From: Conexibacter woesei DSM 14684
GTDB taxonomy: Bacteria; Actinomycetota; Thermoleophilia; Solirubrobacterales; Solirubrobacteraceae
DNA length: 64,000 bases
Direction: 5' to 3'
Assembly: GCF_000025265.1 (NCBI RefSeq)
Contig: NC_013739.1
Location: 5,814,001-5,878,000, forward strand
Shown here: piece after piece, positions 1 through 11,000 of the stretch
Position numbering within the stretch: the stretch's first letter is position 1
Layout of the letters: the number at the start of each line of letters is the position of its first letter
Translations under genes and position numbers: made by a program
Notes under the pieces: generated by a model
What the model was told of the DNA's origin: nothing
What the model saw: only the letters and a program-made list of their open reading frames with translations
Database searches by the model: none

Positions 1-578
1 CGCCTCCTCCGCCAGGTCGGCGGTCCCGCGCAGCGCGGAGGCGAGCGCGGCGCCGCGCTCGGGGCCGGCCGCGTGCGCGCCGAGCAGCGCGAGCGCGGCG
101 AGCGTGCAGGTGTACGTCTTCGTCGCGGCGATCGAGCGCTCCGGCCCGGCCGCCAGCGGCAGCACGCCGTCCGCCCCGCGCGCCAGCGACGAGTCGCCGG
201 CGTTGGTGACCGCGACCGCGGTCGCGCCGGCCGCGCGCGCAGCGTGCAGCCACGCGACGACGTCGGGCGTCTCGCCCGACTGCGACAGACCGACCGCCAG
301 CTCTCCCGGCGTCGCCGTCGCCGCGCCGTAGGAGAGCGACAGCGACATCGAGTCGCGCAGGATCGTCCAGCCGCACAGCAGCCGCAGCGCGTACATCGCA
401 TACGTCGCGGCGTGGTCGGAGGTGCCGTGCGCGGCAAACCGCACCAGCGACGGCCGCTCCGCCGCGAGGCGCTGCCCGAGCGCGGCGATCTCCTCCTCGT
501 GGTCGAGCAGGCGGCGCCATGCCGCGGGCTGCTCGCGGATCTCGTCGAGCAGCAGCTCGGCGCCCGTCGCTTCAGCGC

Positions 579-582
<4 letters not shown>
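1..582 (-). CDS. SIS-domain phosphosugar isomerase, 3' end outside window
   Basis: The 194 visible residues are the N-terminal part of a sugar isomerase (SIS) protein of the GlmS-isomerase/AgaS type, a cytosolic family acting on phosphorylated amino sugars. HGTSDH (about 52-57) and the serine-rich loop SQSGET (about 100-105) are the phosphosugar-binding signatures of a first SIS domain. The second SIS domain would lie beyond base 1. The ATG at 582-580 overlaps the stop of the ABC ATPase gene as ATGA, so it is the last visible gene of the sugar-import operon. Its place after the importer suggests it isomerises or deaminates the imported amino sugar phosphate. The substrate is inferred, not shown. 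No glutaminase domain precedes the SIS domain, so it is not a full GlmS. Confidence 0.8.
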
Positions 583-1688
<1,106 letters not shown>

Positions 1689-1692
1689 GGAA

Positions 1693-2511
1693 CTATCCCT
1701 TCACGGCACCGGAGAGCATGCCCCGGATGAAATGGCGTTGGAGGAACATGTAGAGCACGACGACGGGCGTCGCCACGATCACCGCCCCGGCCGCGAGCAG
1801 CGTCAGGTTCGAGGTGTTGCGACCCTGGAAGAAGCTGAGCCCCAGCGGCGCGGTCCGCAGCCCCTCGTCGGTCACCATCACGAGCGCCAGCAGGAACTCG
1901 TTCCAGGTCCACATGAACAGCAGGACCGTCATCGTCAGCACGGCCGGCTTGGCGAGCGGCAGCAGCACGCGCCAGAGCGTGAACCAGCTGGTCGCGCCGT
2001 CGATCCGCGCGGCCTCCACGAGCGAGCGCGGGACCGAGCGGAAGAAGGCGCGCATCCAGAACGTGCCGAACGCGACCGACGTGCCGATCTGCGGCAGGAT
2101 CAGCGCCCAGTAGGTGTCGGTCAGCTGGAGGTCGCGGAGGTCGTAGTAGAGCGGCACGACCATCGCCTCCATCGGCACCATCAGGCCGAGCAGGAAGAGG
2201 TAGAACAGCACCTCGGAGCCGCGGAAGCGCATCATCCCGAAGGCGTAGCCGGACAGGATCGAGAGCAGGATCGAGACGGCGACGACGGTCACCGAGACGA
2301 TCACGCTCGATCTCAGGTAGGAGCCGAAGTTGCCCTGCTCCCACGCGTCTTTGAAGTTGCCGAGGTGGATGCCGTCGAAGGAGCCGAACGAGTTGATCGC
2401 GTTCGGGTCCTGGACGGCGGTGAAGACGATCCCGACGATCGGCGCGAGCGCGATCAGCGAGAAGAGCCCGAGGATCGTGTAGGTGAGCGCCTGCTCACGC
2501 TGGGAGGTCAT
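1693..2511 (-). CDS. Sugar ABC transporter permease (MalG type)
   Basis: A 272-residue integral membrane protein of the binding-protein-dependent permease family, with about six membrane helices. The EAA loop that docks on the ATPase reads [20 protein letters not shown]. The C-terminus MLSGAVKG is the usual ending of MalG-type permeases ([10 protein letters not shown]). I chose the ATG at 2511-2509, which overlaps the stop of the upstream permease as ATGA, because the much longer frame 5' of it has no family similarity. With the neighbouring permease it forms the membrane channel of the importer. The sugar substrate is unknown, but flanking GH4, PfkB and SIS genes suggest a glycoside or amino-sugar conjugate. 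Confidence 0.93.
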   Translation of the reverse strand: MTSQREQALTYTILGLFSLIALAPIVGIVFTAVQDPNAINSFGSFDGIHLGNFKDAWEQGNFGSYLRSSVIVSVTVVAVSILLSILSGYAFGMMRFRGSEVLFYLFLLGLMVPMEAMVVPLYYDLRDLQLTDTYWALILPQIGTSVAFGTFWMRAFFRSVPRSLVEAARIDGATSWFTLWRVLLPLAKPAVLTMTVLLFMWTWNEFLLALVMVTDEGLRTAPLGLSFFQGRNTSNLTLLAAGAVIVATPVVVLYMFLQRHFIRGMLSGAVKG

Positions 2512-3497
2512 CGAGCACCTCGCTCGGCCGTGCGGTTGATCAGGAGCGAGATCGCGAAGATGATCGCCAGCAGCGAGATGCCGATCGCGGCGGCGGAGCC
2601 GACCTGCCCGGTCTGGAAGGCGCGGTCGTAGACCTCGAACGACGGCACCGAGGTCGCGTCGCCCGGCCCGCCCTTCGTCGTGATGTAGACGAGGTCGAAG
2701 TTGCGCAGCGCCTGGATCGTCGTGAGCGTCAGCGCGACGGCGATCTCCCCGCGCAGCGCGGGCAGCGTGACGGCGAAGAACTCGCGGATCGGGCCGGCGC
2801 CGTCGACGCGCGCGGCGTCGTAGAGGCTCGACGGGATCTTCTGCACGCCGGCCGTCAGCAGCACCATCGCGAGGCCGTACATGACCCATGTGCCGATCAG
2901 GCCGACCGACGGCAGCGCGCGGTCGAAGTCGCCGAGCCACGACTGCGTCAGCGACCCCAGCCCGACGGCGCGCAGCAGCTCGTTCAGGGCGCCGTTCTCG
3001 GGGTCGTAGATCATCCGCCACATGACCGCGACGACGACCATCGCGATCACCTGCGGGAGAAAGAGGATCGTGCGGAACAACGCCAGCCCGCGCACCCGCG
3101 CGCGGGCGACGAGGCCCGCCAGCAGCAGGCCGATCAGAACCGGCAGCACGGCGTAGAACAGCACGAGCACGAGCGCGTGCCCGAATGCGGCGCGCAGTCC
3201 CGGGTCCGAGACGACGTCGACGTAGTTGTCGAAGCCGACCCATCTGCCGGCGGTCAGGCCGTCCCACTCCCACAGGGAGAGGTAGAAGGCGTGACCGAGC
3301 GGGACGAGGACGAAGCCCGCGAAGACGAGGAACGCCGGCAGGATGTACAGATAGCCGACACGCCGGGGCTCGCCCGGGGGACGCGCCTCCGAGCGCGTCC
3401 CGCCGAGCGGCCATTCCGGCTTGGGCACCTCGCCCGCCACGCCGCCGACGACCGCGGAGGCGGGCGGGGGCGGCGTGGAGGGTTCGATGGCACTCAT
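2508..3497 (-). CDS. Sugar ABC transporter permease (MalF type)
   Basis: A 329-residue permease with a proline- and glycine-rich cytoplasmic N-terminus of about 45 residues, then six predicted membrane helices. The EAA-type loop appears as DAARVDGAGPIREFFAVTLP. It is the partner of the MalG-type permease, whose start it overlaps by 4 bases. Fourteen bases separate its ATG from the stop of the binding-protein gene, and GGAAG just before the start can serve as ribosome-binding site. The length fits single-sugar permeases of the CUT1 group, with no large extra periplasmic domain as in enterobacterial MalF. The transported sugar cannot be read from the sequence. Confidence 0.92.
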   Translation of the reverse strand: MSAIEPSTPPPPASAVVGGVAGEVPKPEWPLGGTRSEARPPGEPRRVGYLYILPAFLVFAGFVLVPLGHAFYLSLWEWDGLTAGRWVGFDNYVDVVSDPGLRAAFGHALVLVLFYAVLPVLIGLLLAGLVARARVRGLALFRTILFLPQVIAMVVVAVMWRMIYDPENGALNELLRAVGLGSLTQSWLGDFDRALPSVGLIGTWVMYGLAMVLLTAGVQKIPSSLYDAARVDGAGPIREFFAVTLPALRGEIAVALTLTTIQALRNFDLVYITTKGGPGDATSVPSFEVYDRAFQTGQVGSAAAIGISLLAIIFAISLLINRTAERGAR

Positions 3498-3511
3498 GCG
3501 CTTCCTTCCGA

Positions 3512-4870
3512 TCAGAGCGAGCCGGTGAACTCGCTGTACTTCGCCTCGACGCCGGACGTGAACTCCTCCGGCGACTGCTTCTCAGCCAGCAGCTCCTGGA
3601 TCGCGCCGCTGATGTCGTCGTAGAACGTCGGGGTCGCGTAGTCGATGTACGGGATGATCCCGTTCGCCTCGTTGAGGCTTCTCCAGGCGGCGAAGACATC
3701 GCCGGTCAGGCCCTCCGTCGGCGCTATCCCGTCCGGCAGCGACATCGCCGGCAGGTTGTCGGTCTCGACCAGCACTCTCGCCGCGTTGGCGTCGGTGATG
3801 AAGTCGATGTACGCGGCCGCGACGTCGGGGTTCTTCGACGCGGTCGTGACCGTGAACGGCAGGCCCTCGCCGCCGAGCGCGACCGGATCGTCGCCGGCCG
3901 TCTCGCCCGGGAGGACGAAGAAGCCGACGTCGTCGCCCATCGCTCTGATCAGGTCCGCCACGAGCCACGTGCCGGCGATCAGGTAGGGGCTCTCGCCTCT
4001 CGCGAAGCGCTGCCACGCGGGGTCGTAGCCGACGCCGTTGAAGTCGGGCGTGAAGTAGCCCGCCTTCGCCCAGTCCTGCAGCGTTCTGGCGGCGGCGGTG
4101 AACTCAGGCGTGTCGAACGACGCGCCGCTGGCGGCGAAGACGAAGTCGCTCACGGCCTGCGGCGTGGCGTTGCGGCCGAGCACGGTCTCGTACTCGTGGA
4201 TGCCGGGCCACTTGTCGAGGTTGCCGAACTGGATCGGCACGCCGCCGGCTCTCTTGGTCTCGGCGAGCGAGGCCTCGAACTCCTCGAGCGTCTCGGGCAG
4301 TCTTCTCACGAGTCTTCTGTTGTAGAAGACGCCGACGATCTCACCCATCTGGGAGAGGCCGTAGAGGTCGCCGCTGCCGAACTGTCTCGCGTCGGGCGAG
4401 AACTTGTTCAGGTTCAGCAGCAGGTCCGAGTAGCGGTCGTCCCAGCCGTAGACCTCGGCGTAGTCGGTCAGCGGCCGCAGCAATCTCGCTCTCACGAGCT
4501 GGCCCATCACGGGACGACCCTGGTTGGCCTGCACGACGTCCGGCGCTCTCGGGCCCGAGACGGCCAGCTTGAGCGTCGTGTTGAGGTCCTCGAACGACTT
4601 CGCCACGCGGTTGATCGTGACGTTCGGGTACTTCTCCTGGAACTCGGCGTTCAGCCTTCTGATCTGTGCCGCCTGACCTCCGCGGACCTCCTGGTCCCAG
4701 ATCGTCAGCGTGACGTCGCCGGCGGCGGCGACGTCGACTCTCTCGGTCGCTCTTGTCGTGGCAGTGGTCGACGACGAATCGTCGTCGGACTCTCCCGGTG
4801 AACCGCACCCCACGGCAACCGCCGCCAGCAGTGCGGCGACGGCGAGCAGCAGCGCCCTCGTCAGCTTCAC
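3512..4870 (-). CDS. Sugar ABC transporter substrate-binding lipoprotein
   Basis: A 452-residue extracytoplasmic binding protein of the CUT1 (MalE-like) family. The signal peptide ends in the lipobox AVGC with Cys22 as lipidation site, followed by a Ser/Asp/Thr linker. The mature protein begins with the typical strand VTLTIWDQEV and continues with conserved binding-protein features such as FSPDARQFGSGDLYGLSQ. The GTG at 4870-4868 is chosen because AAGGAGG lies 4-5 bases upstream and the signal peptide starts there. It overlaps the kinase stop as GTGA. The gene is odd in codon use: about two thirds of its arginines are AGA, including the paired AGA AGA of NRRLVRRL, although the genome is near 70% GC and AGA is scarcer in cytosolic neighbours. 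Confidence 0.94.
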   Translation of the reverse strand: MKLTRALLLAVAALLAAVAVGCGSPGESDDDSSSTTATTRATERVDVAAAGDVTLTIWDQEVRGGQAAQIRRLNAEFQEKYPNVTINRVAKSFEDLNTTLKLAVSGPRAPDVVQANQGRPVMGQLVRARLLRPLTDYAEVYGWDDRYSDLLLNLNKFSPDARQFGSGDLYGLSQMGEIVGVFYNRRLVRRLPETLEEFEASLAETKRAGGVPIQFGNLDKWPGIHEYETVLGRNATPQAVSDFVFAASGASFDTPEFTAAARTLQDWAKAGYFTPDFNGVGYDPAWQRFARGESPYLIAGTWLVADLIRAMGDDVGFFVLPGETAGDDPVALGGEGLPFTVTTASKNPDVAAAYIDFITDANAARVLVETDNLPAMSLPDGIAPTEGLTGDVFAAWRSLNEANGIIPYIDYATPTFYDDISGAIQELLAEKQSPEEFTSGVEAKYSEFTGSL

Positions 4871-5802
4871 CTTTCCTCCTTCGTATGTGTGATCGCGTGC
4901 TGGTTCGGCAGCGTCAGCCCACTTCGCGCGCCCGCCTCGGCGAGTGCGTCGAGCCGGCTCGCGCCCGCGACTGCGGTCGCGACCCGGACGGACAGGGCTG
5001 CGTACAGCACCGCCCAGCGCAGGCGGTCGAGCTCGGGCGCACCCATCAGGTCCGCCCACACGTACGCAGCGGCGAACAGGTCGCCCGCCCCGGTCGTGTC
5101 GACGACGTCGACCTGCACGCCGTCGGCTCGCTCCACCCTTCCTCCTCCCGCCGCGACGGCGAGTGCGCCGCGCGGCCCCAGCGTGACGACGACGCGCGGG
5201 ACCTGCGCGGTCAACTGCCGCGCCGCCTCCTCGACGTCGTCCGCGCCGCTCAGCAGCAGCGCCTCACGTTCGTTGACGAGCAGCGCGTGCACGCGCTCGG
5301 AGCCGTCCGGCAGACGGCCCTCGCGCGCGAGCGTGCGCGCGGTCTCGTCGCCCGTGGTCGCGAACACGCGCGCTCCCTCGGGTGCCAGTCCCAGCCGGTC
5401 GAGCGACGTGACGACGGCGCGGGGCGACAGCGCGGCGATCTCCTCGGCGCGCGCCTCCTCGCCGTTGTCGAACGTCGCCATCGCGCGCTCGCTGCCGACC
5501 GGCATCACCGCCGTCAGCGAGGTGCGCGCGACGCGCCGGCCCGCCCAGCGGACGCCGTCCGCCGCGAAGGCCGCGCGCACGAACTCACCGTCGGCGTCGT
5601 CCCCGATCGGGGAGACCGACGCCGTCCGCAGGCCCAGGCGCGCCGCGCCGATCGCCGTGATCGCGCCGCCGCCCGCGCCACGCTCGAGCCCACGCGTGTG
5701 CTGCTCCTCGCCGAGCGCGGGCACGGCCTCCAACCCGACGAACGTCAGGTCGACGAAGGCCGGCTCGACGCAGGCGAGGTCGATCGGATCCGTCGTGCTC
5801 AC
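4867..5802 (-). CDS. PfkB-family carbohydrate kinase
   Basis: A 311-residue cytosolic sugar or nucleoside kinase of the ribokinase/PfkB family. The glycine-rich substrate motif GAGGGAITAIGAARLG lies near residue 45, and the C-terminal signature DTTGAGDLFAAAYVW carries the catalytic Asp and anion hole (about 245-260). It sits between GH4 and the binding-protein gene with 4-base overlaps on both sides. It would therefore phosphorylate a sugar released or imported by this system, for example an amino sugar before the SIS isomerase acts. The exact substrate cannot be predicted. It is clearly distinct from the iolC kinase at 15368-16306, which shares only family motifs. Confidence 0.88.
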   Translation of the reverse strand: MSTTDPIDLACVEPAFVDLTFVGLEAVPALGEEQHTRGLERGAGGGAITAIGAARLGLRTASVSPIGDDADGEFVRAAFAADGVRWAGRRVARTSLTAVMPVGSERAMATFDNGEEARAEEIAALSPRAVVTSLDRLGLAPEGARVFATTGDETARTLAREGRLPDGSERVHALLVNEREALLLSGADDVEEAARQLTAQVPRVVVTLGPRGALAVAAGGGRVERADGVQVDVVDTTGAGDLFAAAYVWADLMGAPELDRLRWAVLYAALSVRVATAVAGASRLDALAEAGARSGLTLPNQHAITHTKEER

Positions 5803-7142
5803 GAGGCGAACGTCCGCCCCAGCTCGGGGATCCGCTGCTCGTAGCCGGCGAGGATCTCGCGCGCGGTGTTGACCGACGGCACCAGCGGGTGCAGCGCGAG
5901 CGCCTTGATCGCGAGCTGGCGCGAGCCAGTCGTGGCGGCGGCGATCGTCGTCCGCTCGACGTCCTTCATCGTCTCGATCAGGGCGCGCGCGTGCGCGGGG
6001 ACCTCGCCGATCGCGACCGGTATCGGGCCGGTGCGACCGACGATCGCGGGCACCTCGACGACGGCGTCGGAATCGAGGAACGGCAGCGCGGAGCGGTTGG
6101 CGGTGTTGAGTATCAGGACCGCGCGCGTGTTCAGCGCGATCGCCTCCAGCGCCGCCATCGCCTCCGACTCGTAGCCGGCGTTCTCGTCGAGGTCGTGCTC
6201 GCCACAGTCGCCGGCGGCGCTGCGCGCCTCGGCCATGTAGGTGCGCTCGCGGTCGTGGCGCGTCTTGCGCCAGGAGGCGAGCGCCTCCTCGGGCCCCTGG
6301 CCGTTCTGCGCGTAGAACTCGCGCTGCTGCTCGAGCAGGAACGCGCCGCGCGAGTTGGGGCTCTCACGGATCGCGTTGACCGTGTCGGCGGCGTAGTAGA
6401 AGTAGTAGAGGTACTCGTTGGGGATCATCTCCAGCGAGCGCAGCCAGTCGCCGCCGAACAGGCGGCCCTCCTCGAAGGTGGCGAGCGCGGCGTCGTCCTG
6501 GAGCAGGCGGCCGAGCAGCGGCTCGTCCTTGTCGCGCACCTCCTTGAGCCAGCCGAGGTGGTTGAGGCCGAAGTAGTCGAACCAGACGTCGTCGGGGTTG
6601 CGGCCGGCGGCGGTCGCGACGCGGCGGCAGAGGCCCGACGGCGAGTCGCAGATGCCGACGACGTGGTCGCCGAGGATCTGCTGGCAGGCCTCGGTGACCA
6701 TGCCGGCGGGGTTGGTGAAGTTGATCAGCCAGGCGCCGGGGGCGCGGTCGCGGATCTTCTCGGCGAGCGTGACCATCGTCGGGATCGTCCGCAGCGCGAA
6801 GCAGATGCCGCCCGGGCCGGTGGTCTCCTGGCCGAGCACGCCGTGGCCGAGCGGGACCGACTCGTCGGCGACGCGGCCCTCCAGCTGGCCGACGCGGATC
6901 GCCGAGAAGACGAAGTCGGCGCCTTCGACGGCGTCGTCGAGGTCGGTCGTGGTGCGGAACGGGAGCTGCTGCCCGTGCTCCTCCGCGAGCCCTCTGAGGA
7001 CCGGCGCGATGCGCGCGAGACGATCCTCTTCGACGTCGTGCAGCACGACCTCCTCGAGCCGCAGCCGCTCAGCCTTGGCGAGCAGCGCGCCATAGACGAG
7101 CGGGACGCGGAACCCGCCCCCTCCGACGATCGTGAGCTTCAT
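5799..7142 (-). CDS. GH4 family NAD-dependent glycosidase (6-phospho-glycosidase-like)
   Basis: A 447-residue glycoside hydrolase family 4 protein. GH4 enzymes cleave glycosides, often 6-phosphorylated, through an NAD- and Mn-dependent redox and elimination mechanism in the cytosol. Visible are the dinucleotide fold start KLTIVGGGGFRVP (2-14), NFTNPAG (141-147), the metal-site Cys165 in ICDSPSG and the His of GLNHLGW (about 192-198). I used the ATG at 7142-7140, which overlaps the regulator's stop as ATGA and begins the Rossmann strand exactly. A longer frame upstream is only read-through of the regulator region. It likely opens the glycoside imported by the ABC system. Whether the substrate is phosphorylated and its anomeric preference are unknown. 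Confidence 0.92.
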   Translation of the reverse strand: MKLTIVGGGGFRVPLVYGALLAKAERLRLEEVVLHDVEEDRLARIAPVLRGLAEEHGQQLPFRTTTDLDDAVEGADFVFSAIRVGQLEGRVADESVPLGHGVLGQETTGPGGICFALRTIPTMVTLAEKIRDRAPGAWLINFTNPAGMVTEACQQILGDHVVGICDSPSGLCRRVATAAGRNPDDVWFDYFGLNHLGWLKEVRDKDEPLLGRLLQDDAALATFEEGRLFGGDWLRSLEMIPNEYLYYFYYAADTVNAIRESPNSRGAFLLEQQREFYAQNGQGPEEALASWRKTRHDRERTYMAEARSAAGDCGEHDLDENAGYESEAMAALEAIALNTRAVLILNTANRSALPFLDSDAVVEVPAIVGRTGPIPVAIGEVPAHARALIETMKDVERTTIAAATTGSRQLAIKALALHPLVPSVNTAREILAGYEQRIPELGRTFAS

Positions 7143-7885
7143 GCGACGGTTACCTCGATTCCTGCTTCGGTGATCGACGCGGCGTGTGCCGTGGGCACAG
7201 GCGCGTCGGTGACGATGTGGTCGATCTCCGCCGGTCCGCAGACGCGCACGACCGCGCCCATCGCGAACTTCTCCGCGTCGGCCAGCAGCACGACGCTGTT
7301 GGCGGCGGCGATCATGGCGCGCTTGATCGGGACCTCGACCATGGTGGTGTCCCACACGCCCATGTCCGCGTCGACGCCGCTGGTGCCGAGGAAGGCGACG
7401 TCCGCCTTCAGCTGGCGCAGCGAGTCCTCGGCGATCACGCCGACCATCGAGCGGTAGTTGCGCCGGACGAGCCCGCCCGGCAGCACGAGTTGGATGTCGT
7501 CGTCGGGGACCAGCTCCTCGTAGACGGCGAGGCTTGTGGTGACGACGGTGAGCCTGCGACCGTGCAGATGACGCGCGAGCTGCAGCGTCGTCGTGCCGAT
7601 GTCGATCATGATCGTCTGGCCGTCCTCGACCAGCGCAGCGGCGGCCGCGCCGATCCTGTCCTTGCCCGTGAAGCGCTCGACGGCGATCTCCTCGAACGGG
7701 CGCTCGTCGGTCGCGTTGATCGCGCCGCCGTGGACGCGCTCGAGCTTGCCGTCGCGCTCCAGGGCCCTGAGGTCGCGGCGGACGGTCATCTCCGAGACGC
7801 CGAAGCTCTCGGCGAGATCGGAGACGTGAGCGGTGCCGGAACGGACGGCGTGGAGGATCTTCTGACGACGCTGAGCGGGAAGCAT
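7139..7885 (-). CDS. DeoR/GlpR-family transcriptional repressor
   Basis: A 248-residue regulator of sugar metabolism and first gene of the operon running to base 1. An N-terminal DeoR helix-turn-helix (HVSDLAESFGVSEMTVRRDLRAL, split over about 20-42) is followed by a DeoR sensor domain of the ISOCOT fold that senses phosphorylated sugars. It contains DIGTTTLQLARHL and FLGTSGVDADMG. I favour the ATG at 7885 (MLPAQRRQKIL), where family members normally begin. In-frame GTG codons at 7903 and 7915 would add 6 or 10 residues, and none has a convincing ribosome-binding site. A tandem AAGTGTT repeat just upstream (7928-7944) suggests autoregulation. Confidence 0.92.
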   Translation of the reverse strand: MLPAQRRQKILHAVRSGTAHVSDLAESFGVSEMTVRRDLRALERDGKLERVHGGAINATDERPFEEIAVERFTGKDRIGAAAAALVEDGQTIMIDIGTTTLQLARHLHGRRLTVVTTSLAVYEELVPDDDIQLVLPGGLVRRNYRSMVGVIAEDSLRQLKADVAFLGTSGVDADMGVWDTTMVEVPIKRAMIAAANSVVLLADAEKFAMGAVVRVCGPAEIDHIVTDAPVPTAHAASITEAGIEVTVA

Positions 7886-7927
7886 GGTCGGGACTATGGG
7901 CACGGAGTCAGTCACAGGTCAACAGGG

Positions 7928-7944
7928 AAGTGTTCGAAAGTGTT
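7928..7944. promoter_or_regulatory. Candidate DeoR-type operator: AAGTGTT direct repeat
   Basis: Two perfect AAGTGTT heptamers start exactly 10 bp apart (7928 and 7938), one helical turn, about 43 bp before the regulator's ATG. The same heptamer occurs inverted at 11275-11281 in the divergent iolD/deacetylase region. I infer that it is the binding site of the adjacent repressor. Confidence 0.45.
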
Positions 7945-7949
7945 AGCCC

Positions 7950-7979
7950 CTGGAGCGAGCGCCGAAGCGCCCGCTCCAG
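7950..7979 (-). terminator. Hairpin with UUCG tetraloop after the PIG-L gene
   Basis: On the minus strand the stem CTGGAGCG pairs with CGCTCCAG, and an inner CGC-UUCG-GCG forms a stable tetraloop. It begins about 21 bases after the stop of the deacetylase gene (8001) and precedes the regulator operon, which fits a transcription terminator. No clear U tract follows, which is common in GC-rich actinobacteria. Confidence 0.55.
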
Positions 7980-8000
7980 AGACAACCGCGGGGACGCGGA

Positions 8001-11000
8001 CTAGCGGCGGACGCGGACCTCCACGCTGCGGAGGACCTTGCCGCGACGATCGACCGACGTGAACGTCGCGCGCTTGGTGCTCGCGGGGAGGCTCACGCGG
8101 GCGACGCCCTTGCGCAGCGTCGCCTTGGCGAGCGTGCGCTTGCCGGACTTCACGACGACGCGGCTCGCGGGGCTGGCCGCCTTCACCGTGCAGCTGACGG
8201 CCTTGACCGTGCGCTGTCTGCGCACGAGCTTGCACGTCACCTTCGGAGCGGCGTGTCTCGCCGCGGGCTTCTTCGCGGGCTCGCCCTTGGGGCCCTGCGG
8301 GCCGACGGGACCCTGCGCGCCGGCGGGACCCTGCGGGCCGGGATCGCCCTTCGGGCCCGGGACCGGAAGCGGCGGCACCGTGCCGTCGTCGCCGGGCAGG
8401 CCGACGGCGAGCGGCGTCGTGCCACCGGCACGCGCCCCGTAGGAGGCGAGCACGAGCGCGCCGTCGGCCTTGATCGCGTCACGCGCGGCCGCCGACACGG
8501 GGACTCTCACCTGCAGCACGCGGCCCGCAGCTCCCACGAGCACATCCGTGTCGGAGCCGAGCACCTTCTCCGCGCCGTACAGGTTCATGTCGACGCCGCC
8601 GAGCGGGTCGGGCCGGCCGAGGCCGGGATCGGTCACGAACACGTTCGCCGTGCCGGGACCGGTCGCGACGACCGGGACGACGACGTTGTCGCCGACCAGC
8701 TTCGGCTCGCCTGCGAGCTCCAGCGTCGCGTCGCTCGGCGCCCGCTTGGAGCCGCCGAGGCCGGTGCCGTCCACGGCCGCCTGCAGGATCGACTGCGGCG
8801 AGAGCACGCTCTGCGCGGCCTCCAGCAGCATCGTCGGGTCCTCAGGCGTGGTCGAGCCGGTCGGCGTGTAGCCGCCGCCGAAGATCGCGTGACCCCAGCG
8901 GTACGGATCGGCCTGGACGCCGTTGAACGTCGACCAGCCCTGACGCGTCTGCCCGACCTTGTCCTGCGTGTCGGAGTCGTAGATGAAGATGTTCATCCCG
9001 GTCCAGTTCTGACGTGCCGCGGCGGGCAGGTCGCTGAACGGGATCTTCACCTCCAGCTCGTAGCCGGTGTAGTTCGCCGTGTTGATTCTGGAGACGACTC
9101 TCATCCCCGGCGCCGACTGGGCGATCGGGCCCTGGAAGCCGTCGGCGTCGCGGTACGCGGCCGGCTGGCCGTTGGTCGTCGTCGGGAAGACGCCGACCTT
9201 GAACGTCGTGCTCGTGTCGAACGACTCCGGCTGCGGGTCGAACGCGATCTCGACCGAGTCGGCGCGCCAGTGGCGCTTGGCGTCCTCGGGCGCGAGGATC
9301 GTGCCGAGCGTGTCGTCGGTGACTCTCACGTGCATGTAGAGCGAGTCGCCGAACCACGACGCGTACGCCGTGCCTCTCGCCTTCGTTCTCGTGCTTCTGC
9401 TGTCGATCGAGCCCTCCCACGTCTTCGACAGGTCGATCGGCTGGCCGGGGTACTTGGCCGCCGAGAACGTGCCGTCGAGCGCCGGCTGCGCCGCAGCTCT
9501 CGGGATCGTCGTGACCGGCACGAGGTCGATCGCGCTGCTCATCTCGCCGCTGCCGGCGGTCGCGGTCGACGTCGTCGTGATCGTTATCGGGTACGAGGGG
9601 GCGGCGCCGACCTCGCCGTCCTGTCTGACGTTGCCGGTGCGCAGTGACGTGTCGGTGTTCGTCACGGTGAACGGCACCGAGGTCTCCGCGCCGGCGGCGA
9701 GGCCGCTGTACGGCTTGGTCACCTGGTCGACGCTGAATCCGGCCGGCACCGCGAATCTGACCGTGCCGGACTCGGTCAGGCCGCTGTAGTTGCGGACTCT
9801 GACGTTGACGGTCTTCGACTCGCCGACGCCCAGGGAGAAGACGGGCGTGACGGTGTCGCCGAGCTGCTCGAGGTCCTGATCTCTGAGCCACGAGCGGTAG
9901 TCGGCGACGGTTCTGCGCGGCTCCAGCTCGCCGCGGACCGGCGGCGCGACGCGCACGACGATGCCGTTGCGGCCGCTGGCGCCGTCCTGCTCCATCACGG
10001 CGTAGAGGCGCGTCGTCGCGTTGGCGGCGACGCTGGTCGACGGCGTCACCGTGAATCTGACCTTCGACTCGCCGTCGCGGTTGGGCGCGCCGACGGCCTG
10101 CGCGGCGCCGCCGGTCCAGCCGCTCGGCAGCTCCAGTCTCAGCTGCGCGTCGTCGAGGTCCTGCGTGCTGCGGACGGTCGCCGTCACGGTGAACGGCTGG
10201 CCCGGAAGCACCTCGTAGCTGCTCGTGTCGAGGTCCAGCTCCGTGCCGAGGCGGAAGCCGCCCGGCTGCGCGACGGCGGAGCCGACGAGCGCACCGTCAG
10301 CACGGCGGACGCCCGGGTCGTGCGGCACGCGGCCGACCATCAGGCGCAGCTGCTGGCAGCCGAGCTGATCGCCCGGGATCGTGTTGGGCGGCCAGCCGCC
10401 ACGGCCCTGCGAGACGTACTCGCGGTTGCCCTCGCGGGCGATCTGCGCCCACGTCTTGCCTCTGTTGTGCGGGTCGGGCGAGTTCGACGTGCGGCCCTGC
10501 CAGGTGCGGTAGACCTCCGAGCCCGGGTCGGGCGTGTAGGTCGTCTCGCAGGCCTGGCCTCTGTCGGGCGATCCGGTGACCGTGCCGCCGCTCTGGTAGA
10601 CCGACTTGATCCGCCACGGTCTCAGGCCCTCGCTGAGGATCTGGTTCGGATAGGCGGCCGGGTCGCCGGCGAGGTTGTACGCCTCGTAGGCGAGCCACGC
10701 CGCCGCGATGTGGTTGCCGTGCTGACCGGGCGACGGCATCTGGTTCATCGTCACGACGGTGTCGGGGCGCGTCTGGCGCACCACGCGCACGACCCGCTCC
10801 AGCGCGACGTCGTAGTTCCACACCTGTCTCGTCAGCGGGACGCTGTAGGTGTAGAAGAAGTCCTGCAGGTCGAGGTTGTAGATGTTGCGTATGCCGGCGC
10901 GTCCGACCGCGCGGCGCTCCTCCCGCTCGCGCAGGATGCCGAGCGGAGCACCCTCCTCGAGGCCGGCGGAGTTGCCGCCGCCCTCACCGCGCGTGACGGT